Shown one piece after another: positions 38,252-52,700 of a stretch of 64,000 nucleotides of DNA; within the stretch, counting starts at the first letter, position 1; each line of letters opens with the position of its first letter. The DNA is from Tetrahymena thermophila SB210 (lineage: Eukaryota > Ciliophora > Oligohymenophorea > Hymenostomatida > Tetrahymenidae), in assembly GCF_000189635.1 (NCBI RefSeq), contig NW_002476151.1:62001-126000 (forward strand), read 5' to 3'. Both the position numbers and the translations under genes were made by a program. The notes under the pieces are model-generated. The model saw only the letters and a program-made list of their open reading frames with translations, was not told where the DNA came from and made no database searches.

Positions 38252-39931
38252 ATGATGATTATAAGTCCACATAACTCTTCTTACTAATTCAACAGCAACA
38301 TTAATACTCCTTCTAACGCTTAAAGCATGTTGAATTCTCAAGGGAGTTAAGGATAAATTAAATAAAAAAATAAATTAATGTTAGCCATTCGACCATAAAA
38401 TGAGTATTAAGTTTATTAAAATCAAGATTCTAACACACCATTAAAGGATATTATATTTGCGCCATAAGTAAAAAAATAAAAAATCAACTTTAGCCAAGCA
38501 TCTTTAAACAAAACATCTAGTTAAGGATTTTTGAACAAATCGAATGCTAACCAAGGATAAAGTTTAATGGCTACTGATCAAGGAGAAAATAATAATAATT
38601 TTCATTTTAATCATCAGCTGTAGAAAAAAAATAGTTGTGTTGGATTGGCCTTGCCATCAAAAACTATTTATGGCAATGATAAAATACAATCTCCTACTCA
38701 ACCATTAACAGCGAAAGCAGGAGAATAAAAACAAAATAACTTTTATTTCCCTTCAAAAAATAGTAAAATAAATAAGAGAACCATTTATAAATTCAATGAG
38801 AAGATTTTAGATTCTTAAAAAAAACCTTTTCAAAGTAATGGAATAGTTTTGACGACAGAAAACTCTCCAAAACAAAAGTTAACTATTCCATCCTCTTAAA
38901 TTGGTACTTCAAGGCTTTCGGTAGATGCTAATTTTGAAAAGAAATAAGTAACATTAAGTAACTTTAATAGGCTAACTTCTTTTATCCAAAAAGAATAAGT
39001 AAACAAACTTAATGAGAACTCTGATTCTAACAATAATAGCAAGCTTTCTCCAAATGGCCATCAATAAAAAGTGCAACCAAATAACAACAGTAGCCAGCCT
39101 TCTTAATCACTACTATTAGTAGAATATAGAAAATTGCAGCTGGCAAATTATAAACTCCAGTAAAAAGTTTAACAACTTGAGAAGCAATGTATGGAATAAG
39201 AAGAAAAATTATTAGAAAAGGATTAGATGCTTGCTATTTATGAAAGCAAATCTTAAAATGGTTCTATTTTATAGCTTAATTCATTTGTTTCTACAAGTAA
39301 AGCTTTTCAATTCAAGTAGTAATTAAATAAAATGCCATCTCTTATAGCTACGAATAGTAACACTGTATAAAATACGTAAGTTGACACAAATGTATCTAAC
39401 AACAATTCCTTTAATAATGATAAGAAAAACTGTAATTCATCAAATGCTTAAATGTCTTTATCTTTAAGCAAATCTCCACATTCTCCATAACGCAGTATTT
39501 TGCACTTATCAACAATAGCAAATGCAAAAAGTTTGTAGAATCATTCATAATCTATAAATGAACTGATTTCTCCAAAACCTTAAAAGAATAAAACAAAATT
39601 GCTCAGTATTAACTTACACAATTCAGATGCAAAGGATTTACCAAAAGACCAATTTAATTAATTTTAATATTCTTAATAGCCACACTTTAGTGAATTATAT
39701 TCGGATAAATTAGAAAGTAATTTTATTATCCATGAATCATTGCTTCATTAAATATCTCCCATAAAAGAAAAACAATAATGTGGGTTTACATTTTAAAATG
39801 GTTAAGAAGAAGAAGAAAAAAATACAAGAAAATAATAACTAGATGACTAGCAATTAAATATCTAAAAAGGATTAGATGATCTTCTTTCAAGATTAAAAAA
39901 AGTTTTAGCTTCTAAAAAGGCAAAAAAGTGA
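38252..39931 (+). CDS. low-complexity protein with central coiled coil
   Basis: A single exon gives 559 aa (ATG at 38252; the next codon is also ATG). The protein is Ser/Asn/Gln/Lys-rich throughout and probably disordered. The exception is a coiled coil at about 287-331 (LLLVEYRKLQLANYKLQQK, VQQLEKQCMEQEEKLLEKDQ) and a basic helix at the C-terminus (GLDDLLSRLKKVLASKKAKK). Several SP or TP sites (SPTQP, NSPKQ, SKSPHSPQR, SPIKEK) could be targets of proline-directed kinases. No enzymatic domain, signal peptide or membrane segment is present. Such architecture is common in ciliate cytoskeletal or basal-body proteins, but that is only a suggestion. Confidence 0.75.
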
Positions 39932-40560
39932 ATTTTACTTTTCTTGCTAATATCAGCTAAGATTTTATTTTGATTACTAAAAAAGCAAATTGTTTGAATA
40001 AAATCAATATATAAATAATTTTTATTTAATTATCATAATTTGAATGAAAAACCTGAAATTAATATTTATTAAAAGAAAAATCTAAAGTAAAAATAATAAT
40101 TTATATCTCAAGCCAAAAAAAAAACAAAACATATATTTATATGTAATATTTCAAATTAATACTTAACACCTAGAATAAAGTTTAGAGTAAATTTAAATAA
40201 TATTTATTGTATTAGCTTTTAATGCATGTACTTATTACTCTATCTTTCTTTTCAGATTCATAAATAAATATCCTTTATTTTTTATTAATTTACTTACCTT
40301 ATATTTCTAAATTTACATTAAAGTAATAATCATAATAAATATTGATGCTCCAAATTAAAATTTCTGAAAATAAAAAATCAATTCATTTCTCAAAAGATTT
40401 ATTAAGAATTCCAGGGAAGAATTTCAAATAAAAAAAATAAATATTTGAGCTGAAAACAAAAAATTAATTTATACATAATTAATTGAATATTTTTAAGATA
40501 TTTAAAAAATAAATTAAATTTTTATTTATCTATCTATCTAACTATCAATTAATTGTTCAT
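39932..40560. other. convergent intergenic spacer
   Basis: AT-rich DNA between two convergent stops. A short CTAT tetranucleotide run lies near 40530-40547. Nothing else was seen. Confidence 0.65.
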
Positions 40561-41982
40561 TCATAATTTCTCAATTAAATCAAGTTATAAAAATATATCG
40601 TATATTGAAATTTAAGAAATTTATTCAGTAATTCCTTTTTTTTGCATCAAAAAAATCAGGGAGTGAGACATTCCAACTAATTAGTTTTAATATATTACTT
40701 ATTGGTCTTCATCAATATCAAAGTAGCAAATTTTATTAGATTAATTTTGTTTTGTATTAATAATTTTATTATTACCAAACTCATATTAATTAAATTCAAA
40801 TCTGCACTCTTTTTAGCAATTAGTAATTTATTTAGTAATTAGACCATATTCTGCTATGTACAAACCCTCTGATGAAATAAATTCAAATATAACTTTTTAA
40901 AAACATTGATTTAAACAAAGAATTCGATTTATAATTATTGGATATTCAAAATTGTCAAAAATAATTTCTGCTTTAAATTGAGATTGTTAAGTGTCATATA
41001 TTAAGTAACAGGAATCATATGATGTTTACTTTTCATTAGTATTCATGAATATAATTAGTTAAAACTAGTCTATCTCCCGAATATCTATAACTTAATTATG
41101 ATATTTTTTAGAGGAGAGATTTTAAGATATATATGATTTATTGTCTTGTTTTTTTAAGTACCTTTGAAAATAATTTAAACTAGTTTAATCATTTTCTTAT
41201 AAAATCTATTCACTTTCTTCAAGTTTTATTTTGTAGATCATCTCAACATCAAGGCATAACAATTTTATTGGCTCATCTAATATGCATTCTTAAACAAAAT
41301 AAATCTATTCTTAGCTACTTAAGTAGCAACCAAGAAATAGACCTCTATCAAATTTATCACGATATCCAATAATACTTTCCCTTATTACAAGTTGGCCCTT
41401 TTGATTATATACAGATATCTAAGAAAAGCTATAATTTTAGAATCTACTTTGCAAGATAGATATAAAGTTTTAGTTCAATAGGATTATTTATATACTAGAA
41501 TGAAGGAGAGCCTTTCTTTCTAATATATACTTTTGGTGATCTTGTTTACTACATAGCTCTTATGTATTTTGGACATTAAAAGAATTAGATAACTGGAATT
41601 GTATAGTCTTTAAAATCTTTTTTTCTAGCAAATTTACTTCATGTAGATAATTATCATCGAATATAAAAACACTATATGGTTAGGAAGAATATTCAATCAA
41701 ATATATTTCATTTTTATATTTATTATTTTTTATTTATTAAATATTTAATTTTAAAATTTCTAAGATATTTCCTTCTGCAAGAATAACTTCATTTGAAGTA
41801 GAATCTCCAATCTTCACAATTTAATAATCTGATTTATGAAAAACAACAATCAAACACTTCTCACTAAGATTATTCTCGAAAATTATAACTTTTTATATTT
41901 TATATTAGTATTCTTTGCTATTACAAATATTTTATTTCGAAACATCGTAAATAGGAATCTTAGAAAATCTTTTAGCATTCAT
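40561..41982 (-). CDS. unknown protein, beta-rich, 473 aa
   Basis: A single exon runs from ATG at 41982 to TGA at 40561-40563. The sequence alternates short hydrophobic strands and polar turns (KVIIFENN, CLIVVFHKS, EIYLIEYSSQPYSVFIFDDNY, QISVYNQKGQLVIRESIIGY, QLIIFMNTN, SSEGLYIAEYGLI). This suggests a beta-propeller or a similar repeat fold, but there are no WD, Kelch or other signature residues. No signal peptide or membrane span was found. It has no recognised family and is probably ciliate-restricted. The gene lies back-to-back with the PH-C92 gene (divergent, 777 bp). Confidence 0.7.
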
Positions 41983-42759
41983 TTATATGTTACCTATTAA
42001 TAACAATAAATCTATACTTGAAAGTAATATCTTTCAATAAAATTAGTAGTATTTCGTTAAATAAGATTAAATGACAATTTTTATTAGATGTTATTGCCTA
42101 AATTAATTATATTTTTTATAGCATAAATTAATATCATAGTAAATTTAAGTTATTTCAAAGTCAATTTTTCTTTTAAATTTGAATTAACCTTAAAAATTAT
42201 GTAAATATAAATATGAACAAATCAATTTAAATTTATTATAAAAGTAGAATAATCCAATTTTTATTTTAATATGAAATTTCATTTTAGAATCTAAGCTAGT
42301 TATTTTTAAAGATTTTTAGATGAATGAATTAAAGATTAATATAAAATTTTTTTAGATGATTTTTGGAATACTTATTATAAAAGATTTTTTATGTAAGTTT
42401 TGGAAAAATATCCTTATTTGAAATACAAAAAATATAAAAACATTACAAATAAAAGCTATTATATCTTGAATTATAAGAATTATTAAATTAAATGAACGTT
42501 CTAGTAAAGCTTAAAATGAAATATACATGATAGATGTTGAACCAATTTAATTTCAAAAATTAGATAAATAGTCAAAAATCTAATGAATAGAAATATTTTT
42601 GCAATTTTTGATAAACTTGCTTATTTACATTCTGATGCTAATATTTGGCTTAAAAACAAAAATTTTGTAATTAATTTGATTGATAAATATTTAATATTTT
42701 GCAAAAAATTGATATTGTTTCTCCTTAGTTTTTTTGCAATTATTATAAATTAAAGCTTA
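41983..42759. other. divergent promoter region
   Basis: AT-rich DNA between the starts of the unknown 473-aa gene (-) and the PH-C92 gene (+). No feature is visible beyond A/T runs. Confidence 0.6.
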
Positions 42760-44733
42760 ATGTCATTTTATTTCTTAGAAGAAAGCAAACAAAATTCTTT
42801 TGAAAAATATGCCTCACCTGAAAGTGTTGTTCTATAAGTAAGATAAGATGATCTAAAATAAGATTCTGAAGGAGAATAATTGGAAAAGAGATGCGCCTTT
42901 GACCTTAGTTTAGATTTATTAGAATGTGAAGACAATACTTTAACTCTCGAAGAAATTTTAGATAAGATTGTCGAAAATTTAGAGAAAAAGAAGAAAAAAT
43001 TAAAAAATAAAATGATTTAAATTGATGAATATCAATATTTTAATCATAATTTTAACTTAGCATTTTAGAATGAAGATGTTTGTTAGTAAAATTTAAATGA
43101 AGAAATAAATAAAAGCTCTTTGGTTCATAGAATAAGAGACTCAGTTGAACTTAAGAAAAATAAACAATAAAAGTATAATATCGAATAAGTAGATGAATTG
43201 ACAGAAAACAGCAAATTAAATACAACACAGTAATCTTTTTTTGAGTCAAGATTCCACGATTTTCAATTACCTATGAAAAGAGGGTATTTATTGAAAAAAA
43301 GCCCTACTTTATTTTAAGGATTTTAGGTAATTATTAATTAATTATTCTGTATGTACACTAATTTAATAAATACAAGTCTTCTTAGTATTTTACAAACATA
43401 AATATATTCATTGACTCATTATTATTTGATTAAAAGTAAGATTTTATTATATAATTTTAAATTTAGAAAAGATACTGCACTTTGGATAATTTCTATTTCA
43501 ACTACTACTTGCCAGAGAACAAATCAAGCATATTTGGTTCTATAAATTTTTAAATTATTGATACTTATATTTAAGAGATAAGAGATCCTTAGACTTAGTA
43601 ATTGACAGAATTCAAGTAATTAGTATTTTCCAAAAATTTTAAATATTTATTATCATAAAAATAAATTATCAGAATAGTGCCTATAAGATCAGGCAAGGTT
43701 TTTCACTTTAAAAGTTGTGATAATAATTCTTAAACCCTTGAAGAGTGGATTTTTGCCATAAAATAGCACTTAGAGTAAGCTTAATATTATCATTATAGAT
43801 ATAAGACATGCTATTTAGATAAATAGTTTTGGAAAGTAATTATTTTAAATTTATTTTTTTACATTACATATATTTTATATATTATAGTAAACATTAATAT
43901 CAGAGCATCAATTCAAACAAATATGTGATACTGGAGATATACTTTTGTTTAAAAATAATAGCATTGGTTCAGCTATATAAAGAACTTTGACCACAAGCTA
44001 ATATGGTAATAAATTTTAAAATAAAACTCATTCTTTTAAAAAGTATTTAATACTATTAGATCATGTTGGAATGATTCTCAAATATAAATGTGGAAAAATA
44101 GTACTTTTTGAATCTAATTTAAAAAATGGAGTAAACCTCACTCCTTGGGAATAAATATCTGCTAGCGATTGGTCTAATTAATTTGAAAAGTATTAATTTT
44201 CACTCTGAAATAAAATTTATTAATTCAATTTTATTTTATTTTATTTTAAACATCAAGGATTGCATATAGAAAACTCAACTACAAAAAGACCTAGAAGCAG
44301 ATATAAGGTTTTTTTAACTTTATGAAAATAACTTTAGGTAAATAGTTTGACATTAGTACAAAACAAGTGCTTAAAAGCGCAGGAGATCGCATTTGCAGAA
44401 TACAATCTATCTCAACTTAAGAATCGAAATCAAGAATTTTAAATGAAAATAACATAGAGCTGCAAGACTTATGTAACAAAAAAGAGTCATATTTTTGTTC
44501 TGAATTAATTGCTTCATGCTACTAATATAATAGCTTATTACCTTTGAACGCTTTAAGTGACCAATATTGGCCTGGTACCTAATTTTATATCACTTTATTT
44601 ATAATATTTTTTTATAATTTTACAAAATATAGTTGATTTTTCTGAAAAGAAGAAATTAAATTTCTTATAAAATGCCAGTCTCTCATGCGAATATTAAATT
44701 ATTCAACCAATTTAGACATCTTAAATATTTTGA
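42760..44733 (+). CDS. PH domain fused to permuted papain-like amidase domain (YaeF/YiiX, C92)
   Basis: Seven exons give 514 aa, with introns 43327-43466, 43616-43672, 43836-43887, 44006-44059, 44190-44257 and 44575-44632. Residues 1-180 are acidic and helical. A PH domain follows: MKRGYLLKKSPTLFQGF, KRYCTLDNFYFNYY, then IVPIRSGKVFHFKSCD and LEEWIFAIKQHL (the invariant Trp of the last helix). Next is a permuted NlpC/P60-type domain: TGDILLFKNNSIG, YDHVGMILKY with the catalytic His (H in DHVG), and late in the sequence ESYFCSELIASCYQ with the catalytic Cys (YFCSE). The Cys after the His is the circular-permutation signature of this family. YWPVDFSE closes it. The PH domain would bring the enzyme to phosphoinositide membranes. 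The substrate could be an amide or acyl bond, unknown. The last intron is preferred because it restores the WP..FS end typical of the family. Confidence 0.85.
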
Positions 44734-45134
44734 ATTATATAAAAAAACTACTAAGTAAAAAAAATTCAATCTCATCCAATCTTATTCTTATTTAAAATTA
44801 TACTTAAAAATATTTTTTTCTCAATTTAAGCTTAATTTCTTCTATAAAATTTTTATAAAATATGAGTTTATTTATATTACTTGTTTATTTATGCACATTA
44901 TTAAATTCTCCAAATCCATTTTTATAAAAAAAAAGCTGAAAATAATTTTTGTTTTTATTGTTGTTCAAAAATAATAAATCAAGCATTTAAATTTAAAAAG
45001 AAAAATAAATTGAATAAATTTTAAATTTTGTAAATAAATCTTTTATTTCAACAAAAAAATAATTTATTTATTTGTATTTAGCAACGATTAAAGTCAATAT
45101 TATATTTGATGAATTATATTTTTTTTTATATTGT
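44734..45134. other. convergent intergenic spacer
   Basis: Pure AT-rich spacer between convergent stops with no feature. Confidence 0.65.
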
Positions 45135-46238
45135 TCAATATTCATAGTCAATTTCATCTAACTTTTACTTAATCCATCCAGAAATCAACTCAGATTTTAA
45201 TGTAGAACCACCAATTACAAATGCATGCAAAAATCCTTTTTCATCTAATTTAGCATTTAAATGAGGCATATCAATTCTTATGTCTTTATAGTACTGTATT
45301 GGGCACCATGCATCATCTATTCCATAATAGAGCATCATCTTTTAAGAAAACTTATCAAGCAACTTTGCCTATCTTTCATTGAGCATTTAATATTCTGTTT
45401 TTGTCATATATAGCATAGAGTAAAAGTTGCTGTAAGTAGCATAGGTTGCAAATATTTCTGCCATATCTGAAACATCTTCTTTGATGTTGCCTAGCTCAGA
45501 TTCTAAGTAAATTTTTGAAATTACTCTCTTAAGTGACATTGGTAAATAAGAAAAAAAGCCAACAGCAAAGCTAGAGAGATAGATGTAAGGAAAATAGGGT
45601 AATTTAGCTTTATGAATACCATTTGGAGTTTCCTTTATTCTTTCAATCACAGGATAAAGTTTATAGCTATATACTATTTTTTCTGATGGGATTCTGTCAA
45701 GCATGTTTAGAACAATGTATGAACCTATTGAATGAGATATCAAAATAAATTTGCTTTTAGGATATTTCTTAAATAGATAGTTCATAAACTCTACTTTCTA
45801 ATCAATTTAATCAGTCAATGAAAAATCATTATGGATAGGTTTATTTTAGTAATTAAACTATCCTAAATGTCCTATTCCATATATATCGAATTTATTTTCT
45901 AATTATTTTGACAGTTCATGCAAGAATCTATCGTAAAATCTGATATATCCTGGATTTCCTGAAAACATAACTATTTTTACATCTTCTTCTTAGTTATTTT
46001 CAGACACCTCTGAGTTACTAATTTGCTATTTACTATCACTTGTTTATCTATTTTACTTTTCAATCTTTAATATTTCGGTCTTACCCTTGTTTAAATCGAT
46101 TAGGGAGTACTTGCATTTTAGTCTATATATAGGCTTTTTATAATTTTTCAAAAAAATACTACTTAAAAGTTGAGCCATTATGAAAATGGGTAATGTGCAA
46201 TAAGCAAAGATTTTTGCAAATAATTTAACAAAATACAT
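45135..46238 (-). CDS. LDAH: lipid droplet-associated hydrolase (LDAH) family alpha/beta hydrolase
   Basis: A single exon gives 367 aa. A hydrophobic N-terminus (FVKLFAKIFAYCTLPIFIMA) could be a membrane or droplet anchor and is longer than in animal LDAH. The hydrolase core begins with VMFSGNPGYIRFYDRFLHEL, matching the family's 'PGNPG...FY..F' oxyanion and strand segment. The nucleophile elbow is LISHSIGSYIVL (Ser170). Late motifs are YYGIDDAWCPI (acid) and FLHAFVIGGS (His). Family knowledge: LDAH/C2orf43 (PF10230) proteins sit on lipid droplets and influence neutral lipid turnover, with a disputed sterol-ester hydrolase activity. The Ser-Asp-His set is complete. The expected location is droplet or ER surface. 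Confidence 0.85.
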
Positions 46239-46729
46239 GAGCTAACTATTCTATTATTTTTAATTAAATTCCAAAAACACTTTTTAATTTATGATAATTT
46301 TTATCAATTTAATATTTATAGATAAATGTAAATATCTAATTAATTATTATATATTTTTTTAATTAATATTCTTATATTATATGGTTACTGCTTATAAGTC
46401 TTTGGATAAAAATTTTAATAGTATTTATAATTTCTTTTATTACAATTAAAATTTAAAAGAGCAATCTCTAGTTTAGATTCCAAAGAAACTTCTTAGATAT
46501 TTAGATAGAAAATATTGTTTTAATACAAATAGACTAATTCAATTAAAATATAATTAAAAGATGGAGTTTTAAATGCTTAAAATTTTTATTATTTTTAAAG
46601 CAGATTATTTTAATAAAAAATCCTATTTACTAAACATTTATCTAGATATTATCTTTTTTTACCATTAAAGAAATTTAATAATAATAAAAAAAATAAATTA
46701 AAGATTTATTTTTTAATATTTTTTCATCT
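46239..46729. other. intergenic, AT-rich
   Basis: Promoter side of the LDAH gene and 3' flank of the giant membrane-protein gene, both on the minus strand. No feature is visible. Confidence 0.6.
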
Positions 46730-49700
46730 TCATTTTAGCTTAGGTTAATTATTTTCTTCAGGTTAGAGTATTTAAAGCTCCACATTACTTAAAACATCGC
46801 AAGATAATATTTCATATTGAGCTTCATCTTAACTTTTCTTGTCTTAATCATTTTAATCTGTCTAAATCTCATCTAGTTGCTAGAATGTAATGACCTAAAA
46901 TTCCTATTAATTATTTTAGCTTATTTATTTCAATTCAAAATTAATTGGAGAGACAATTTTTGATTCTTGTAAATTGTTTTCTATTTTTTAATCTATTTAG
47001 TCTATTGGCTTTACAGTTTCTAATTCTTATTATTGATCTATAATTTTACATAACATTAAATTAATTCAAAATTTAAATTAAAATTGATAAAAGTAAAATG
47101 TTAAATTTACCTTTTTTAATTAATTTTAATTAATTTTTTTAAGAAATATTTGGAGATTGGTCTTGGTTTTTCATGCTGTTTAAATCTAACTGTGATATGT
47201 TATTATCGAAGTATTTCAAAGTATTAATTGGTGATTAAATAATAAATTCAGAACCGATAGTTTTATGCTCTTATATTTCTGTAGCTTAATTTACATCTTA
47301 CAGCTTTTGAGAAAAAAAATTACTTTATAATGTGTTACCTCTATCCAAAATATTTTATCCTTTTGATTTTTCACTAATGTTATTGTTTTTTACAAATTTA
47401 GATTAACTAATTGACTTGTTTCTTATTAAGTTTTGTTCTTAAATGATGGAACACTCCGATTTTTACTTATCTCTTTATTGGGTTTGATTTTAAAAGCTTT
47501 CATTAGATTATTCTAATATTTAGTTTTGTTCTATTATAAGTGCTTAGTTGCTGTAAAATTGCATTGGAGAAAGACCTAATTTGTCATAACCTGATATTTC
47601 CATTAATTCTTACTGCTTATCATTTTAGTTAGCATCATAATATGCATTTTACAAAATTTAAATATTATCTAAATTCTTTTTGTTTTCTTAAAAATCTCCT
47701 GATGATGGCTATGTATTTTCGTTTAATTCTACGTTTTAGCCATTTTCTAAAGCTTAGCAATTACTATTAAACTGTTGTAATAATGTTTAGAAATAATTTT
47801 TAAATTTATAAACTATTTACATTAAACTATTAGTGATTTGAAGACTAGGTTGAGTCTGACTATTTTTTTGTGTATTAATTTAAGTTTTCTAAAGAAAATA
47901 TTTATTGTTGATCTATTTAAACCTAAATATCATTTATTTCAACTATATCTTCTGTTTGCTCTTTTTCATTTTCTTATCTATTTTTTAATGAATTAATTTG
48001 GAGGTATTAATAATTATTATTAGGAGTATCTTCTTGTATATTGTTGTCTTCTTTTATAGAGTCCTAACACTATAATACTCCTAAATTATATTCTATTTCA
48101 CCAACACCTTCTACTTTATGAAGATTTTTAACTATTATTAAACTCTTTTTTGATGTTTCAAGTTGAGATACTGAAATTTTATTCAAGCCTATCAGTTTAC
48201 TATTATCATGAGGCATAAAACTCTCATGTTAATCTTGAAATTATATCTGTGAAGACTAAAGCCTATTTTAAAAGGATTTTGCAGCCTAATCTTAATTAAT
48301 GATGCTAATTTGGTTAGGTACATTCAACAATATCTAAGAAATTGATTTATCTATTATTGTAATTTGATTTAATTAAATAAAAAAAATATTTTAAAAATAA
48401 TACTTTATGGTTGCTAGATACTTGTATTTAAGTTGTTTAGCTTCGCTTTCTCTTATTAAATTTAATTAGATTTAGATAATTTCTATTATGAACTTGATGT
48501 AATACCAAAAATTTATTCTCTTACTTAGCCTGATATCTTTTTTTCCTTAAGCTAAACGATGTGAAATTTAATCATTTTCCAATGTAAGAATTTTTTAAAT
48601 GATGATTCTTTGTTTAAAGTTATATATTTGCTTAATTAGGGGAAATAAAGTATCAATTTTTTTTTAACAAATTCTATGTAACTTTTATAAGAAATTTCTA
48701 TTTTAGTTTTTATTACTTCTTTAATCAAATAGAGCTAATAAATATTGTGAATTCCTAATAAAATTATGTAAAATATGACTTGTTAAACGTAAGGAGGATC
48801 GTTATAAAGGAATATATTCATGATTATCAATACTATTATAGTAAGCATAGAAGCAGTATCTAAATCTTAAAAATAGTGCATTTAAAATGGCCTCAACTTT
48901 TTCAAAAGTACTAAATACAGAATGCAGATAATTAGTGCAAAAATGAGCTTATTTGCTTTTATTAAAAAGAATGTTATAAAAATAATTTTAGATATTTAAT
49001 TACTATATGGATCTCCATAAAAGCTGTAGATACAAACAATTAAGACTTTCATATAACTTCTAACAAATTCCCAATAATAATGTTTTCTTTTATAATCTTG
49101 GTATAAGAATCCAAATCTCATTCTTACATGTGAGTGGTCCAATTAATCTTAATATTTTATCATCTTCTTCAAAATGTAAACGGGAATCATAAATGCCCAT
49201 AATAAAAAGCCTGGAAAGCATATTAAGAAAATATATTTAATATGTTCTCCTGTGTAGCATTCATATGATACATCAGCTTGAATATATAATTTTTAATCTA
49301 TTTTTCTGCATGACATTACTGACAAAAGATTAGAAATCATGTTTGGCTACAAGTATAAAAATAGAAATACCAAACCACTTTGTAAATAAGACTTTTAAAA
49401 GGTAAAAAAAAAATGTTATTAAAATTAAATTTTAAAATTAAATATATTTAAATCAAATTCAATTTTGTTTAATTACAGTCTATAATTTGACATATTTTAG
49501 TAAGACTAATGAAATATAGATCAAATATACTCCCGTAAGATAAATAACCGGAATAGATAATGACCATATAGTTCTTTGAAATATTATTGGAACACCTCCT
49601 TGTACTGATCTAGCAAACCAACAGTCAAGTGTATACATCATATTTTAAATAGGCGAACCTTTAAAAAAAATTTTAAATACAACAAAGCAAATGAAAAAAA

Positions 49701-52700
49701 GTATTTATTTTTACCTACAAAATTAGGAAGAAAAGTAATAAAAGAAGGAAGTTAAACTTTAGCTGTATTCACAATTTAAGAAATTTAGATGTAGTTAATT
49801 AAAGATTTAATATTCATATTTGTTGTATCTGAAAAAGATGATTTGCTAACTGGACATATTTACATCATTCTTAAATAATATCCTAAAACAATAAGCCTGC
49901 TAATATCTAAAGCAATCTTCAAGCTGAATCCTATGTAAACTATCATTCCAAATATTAGAATCAAACTTGGTATAATATATTTTGCACTTTAAACTTCACT
50001 ACAACTTAAACAATTAAAGCTACCATCTGTTGCGTACTTTTCACCCCAAATTGTTCCTTTTATGTCACACACTTCACATAAAGGGCCTATATGACCCTCT
50101 TTACAATATCCTTTATCGCTATTTCCATTACAATTTGATGGCATGTTAGTACAATATATTATGTTGCTACTTGAATTCGAAACTTTCCAATATCCATCAT
50201 TTATAGTCATTTATCTTCCATAGCAATAGCTAGCTTGACTAGGACATTTCATACAATTTTATGTACTATATTATTCTAAAATCAAATTTAATTTCAATCG
50301 ATCAATCATTAAAGTAATTTACCTTGCGTAGGCTAAATAAGAGAATATGTTCCTTCTGTACAAACTTAACAGTAATATAAGGAACCACTTTTTCTAAAAA
50401 CTTCTCCTGGTATACAGTCCCTGAATTTAAGTAAAAGCTGCAAATAAAAGGGCCCTTTATGTATGAATAAAAATAAATTAATAAAATAAAGGAAAAATAA
50501 TTTTTGAAAAACAAAAATATATTAGCTCTAACCTTAATCTATTTATCGATATTCTGGAGAACTTAGGGCAGGCCTTTAAATAGCAGGACTTTAAATGTAC
50601 AGCTAATTTTAAGATTTCGGGTTGGCTATCACTTACAAGCCTGAAATAGAAAACATCTTAGTAGTAGAGTTATAAAAATTATAATCGGAGTATTATTATC
50701 CGAATAGTTTGATCTAATTACTAAATACTTATGATTAAATATAATAGCTAATTATTTCACTTTAAATGGACTTCGGATATCCATTACTTTTGTATAAAAC
50801 TGTATCAAAATATAAAGGATTATTTTCTTCATCTAATAATTAAAACTAAAATTCAAGAAATCCTCCACTCACAAAAGAATTTATATAGACTTAACTTATG
50901 ATGTGGATTGTCGAATTAACTATTTCATTTAAATTTTCTTCTATCTATCTTTTATTCTTATCAAAAGCAGCTATTTTTTTTAAGTTTGATCCAATATTAT
51001 TACTATGTATTACTGCTTTATTAAATTGGATTACATTTTAGTCATTATATTGTTGGCTTTTTGATTTGAGATAAATAAAATATCTATATACAAAAATGGG
51101 TTGTATTATTAAGTATCTTACGCCTCCACCTATTATTGCTTTATTTTATTGAATTTAGCAACCTTTCATTTGTATATTACTGTTTAATATGTACAAACTC
51201 CCACCACTTTCTAAAGCTTAATTAAATTAAAATATTGATTATTATATTAGTAGTAAACATAAATTCAAATTAGAATTTGATGATACACATGCAGCACTAC
51301 TCTAGCTAATTCCACAATTTTTAAAAGCTAAAGCTCCACCACTTTAGGCAATATTATTTTGAAAATTAGAACTCAAAATAGAAATTTGTTAAACAGAGTC
51401 AAAATAAACAGCTGCTCCAAAACAAGTAGGACAACTAACAAAATTAATTGTTAAATTTTGAGCAATAACTTAGTAACCTTTTAAATAAATCAAGCTCATT
51501 TAAGTGAGACTATTAATATTTGAACATTAAGAGTTTGTAATACTAAAAATACTCTTATCAATATAAATAGATTTACTTCCAGACTAATACAAAGGTTACC
51601 AATTTATGAATTAACATTATGAAGAATCATGGAAATATACTTGATCAAAAGATATATTTTAAACTCCTAATAGCTTAAAAATATAATTAATATTTGCCTA
51701 GCTTTGCACACTTGAAATTTAAGATATTAATATCTTAACTTACTAGGAATTATTTATTGAAATCAAACTATTAAAAGTATTTTATGATTATTATAATTAC
51801 CTAGCATTATTAAGTTATTATACTTTATTAATATTAGAAATATAGAGCCCTTGAATGAATAAGTTAAAAATTTAGTTGAAATTAAATATTTATGAATCTA
51901 ATGAGATTTTAGAATTAGAATAGTTTATATTTTTAATAAATAATTATTAAATATTCTAAAAATAAAAGAATTGAGATGATTCTATATCTACTCCAGAAAT
52001 ATTTATATTCTCTAAGATTACAGATTAAAGTTAAATGAATTAAAACTAACAGTTTTTAATATTAGAGATAAAGTTTATATCCTTCATGACTATAATTTGA
52101 GTTTATGGTGAAAAATTAATTTAGCCACTCATTTATGATAAATCAAAGTCATATCCTTAAATTTAAAGCTATTAGATTTTATTTTAATTGAAAAAATTTT
52201 GAGTTAATTACAAAACTCTCTTATCTGTACCACCATTTAAGTAAACTACACTAGAGCTTAAAGTTTAGAAAATTTGATCGTAATAAAAATTATTTTTTGC
52301 ATCAACCTAAATTATTTGTTTATTAATTTAATTTATAAATATATTTAAGATTATAAAAGAATTTACATTAATTAATGTGCGTGCTATACCAAAATTAAAC
52401 ATTTAGCTTGACTGTAAGATACCTGTCATTTGGTTACTTAACTATATTTGGTAGTTGTTTTAAGGGATATTAAAGTAACAGTTTTACTAAGTTAGAGAAC
52501 TCTGTTATCCCTATTAAATATTTATCACAAATTAGTAATTAAAACTTATTCCACTGCTTATCCCTATAAGATTTATATTTAACAAATTCCCATTTTAAGT
52601 CAGGCTCTAATTTATTAAACGATAATTTAATAAATTAAGCTTTAATAAAACTTATTAAAATCCTGATTAAATATTAGCATTTACAATCTATAAAGAATCT

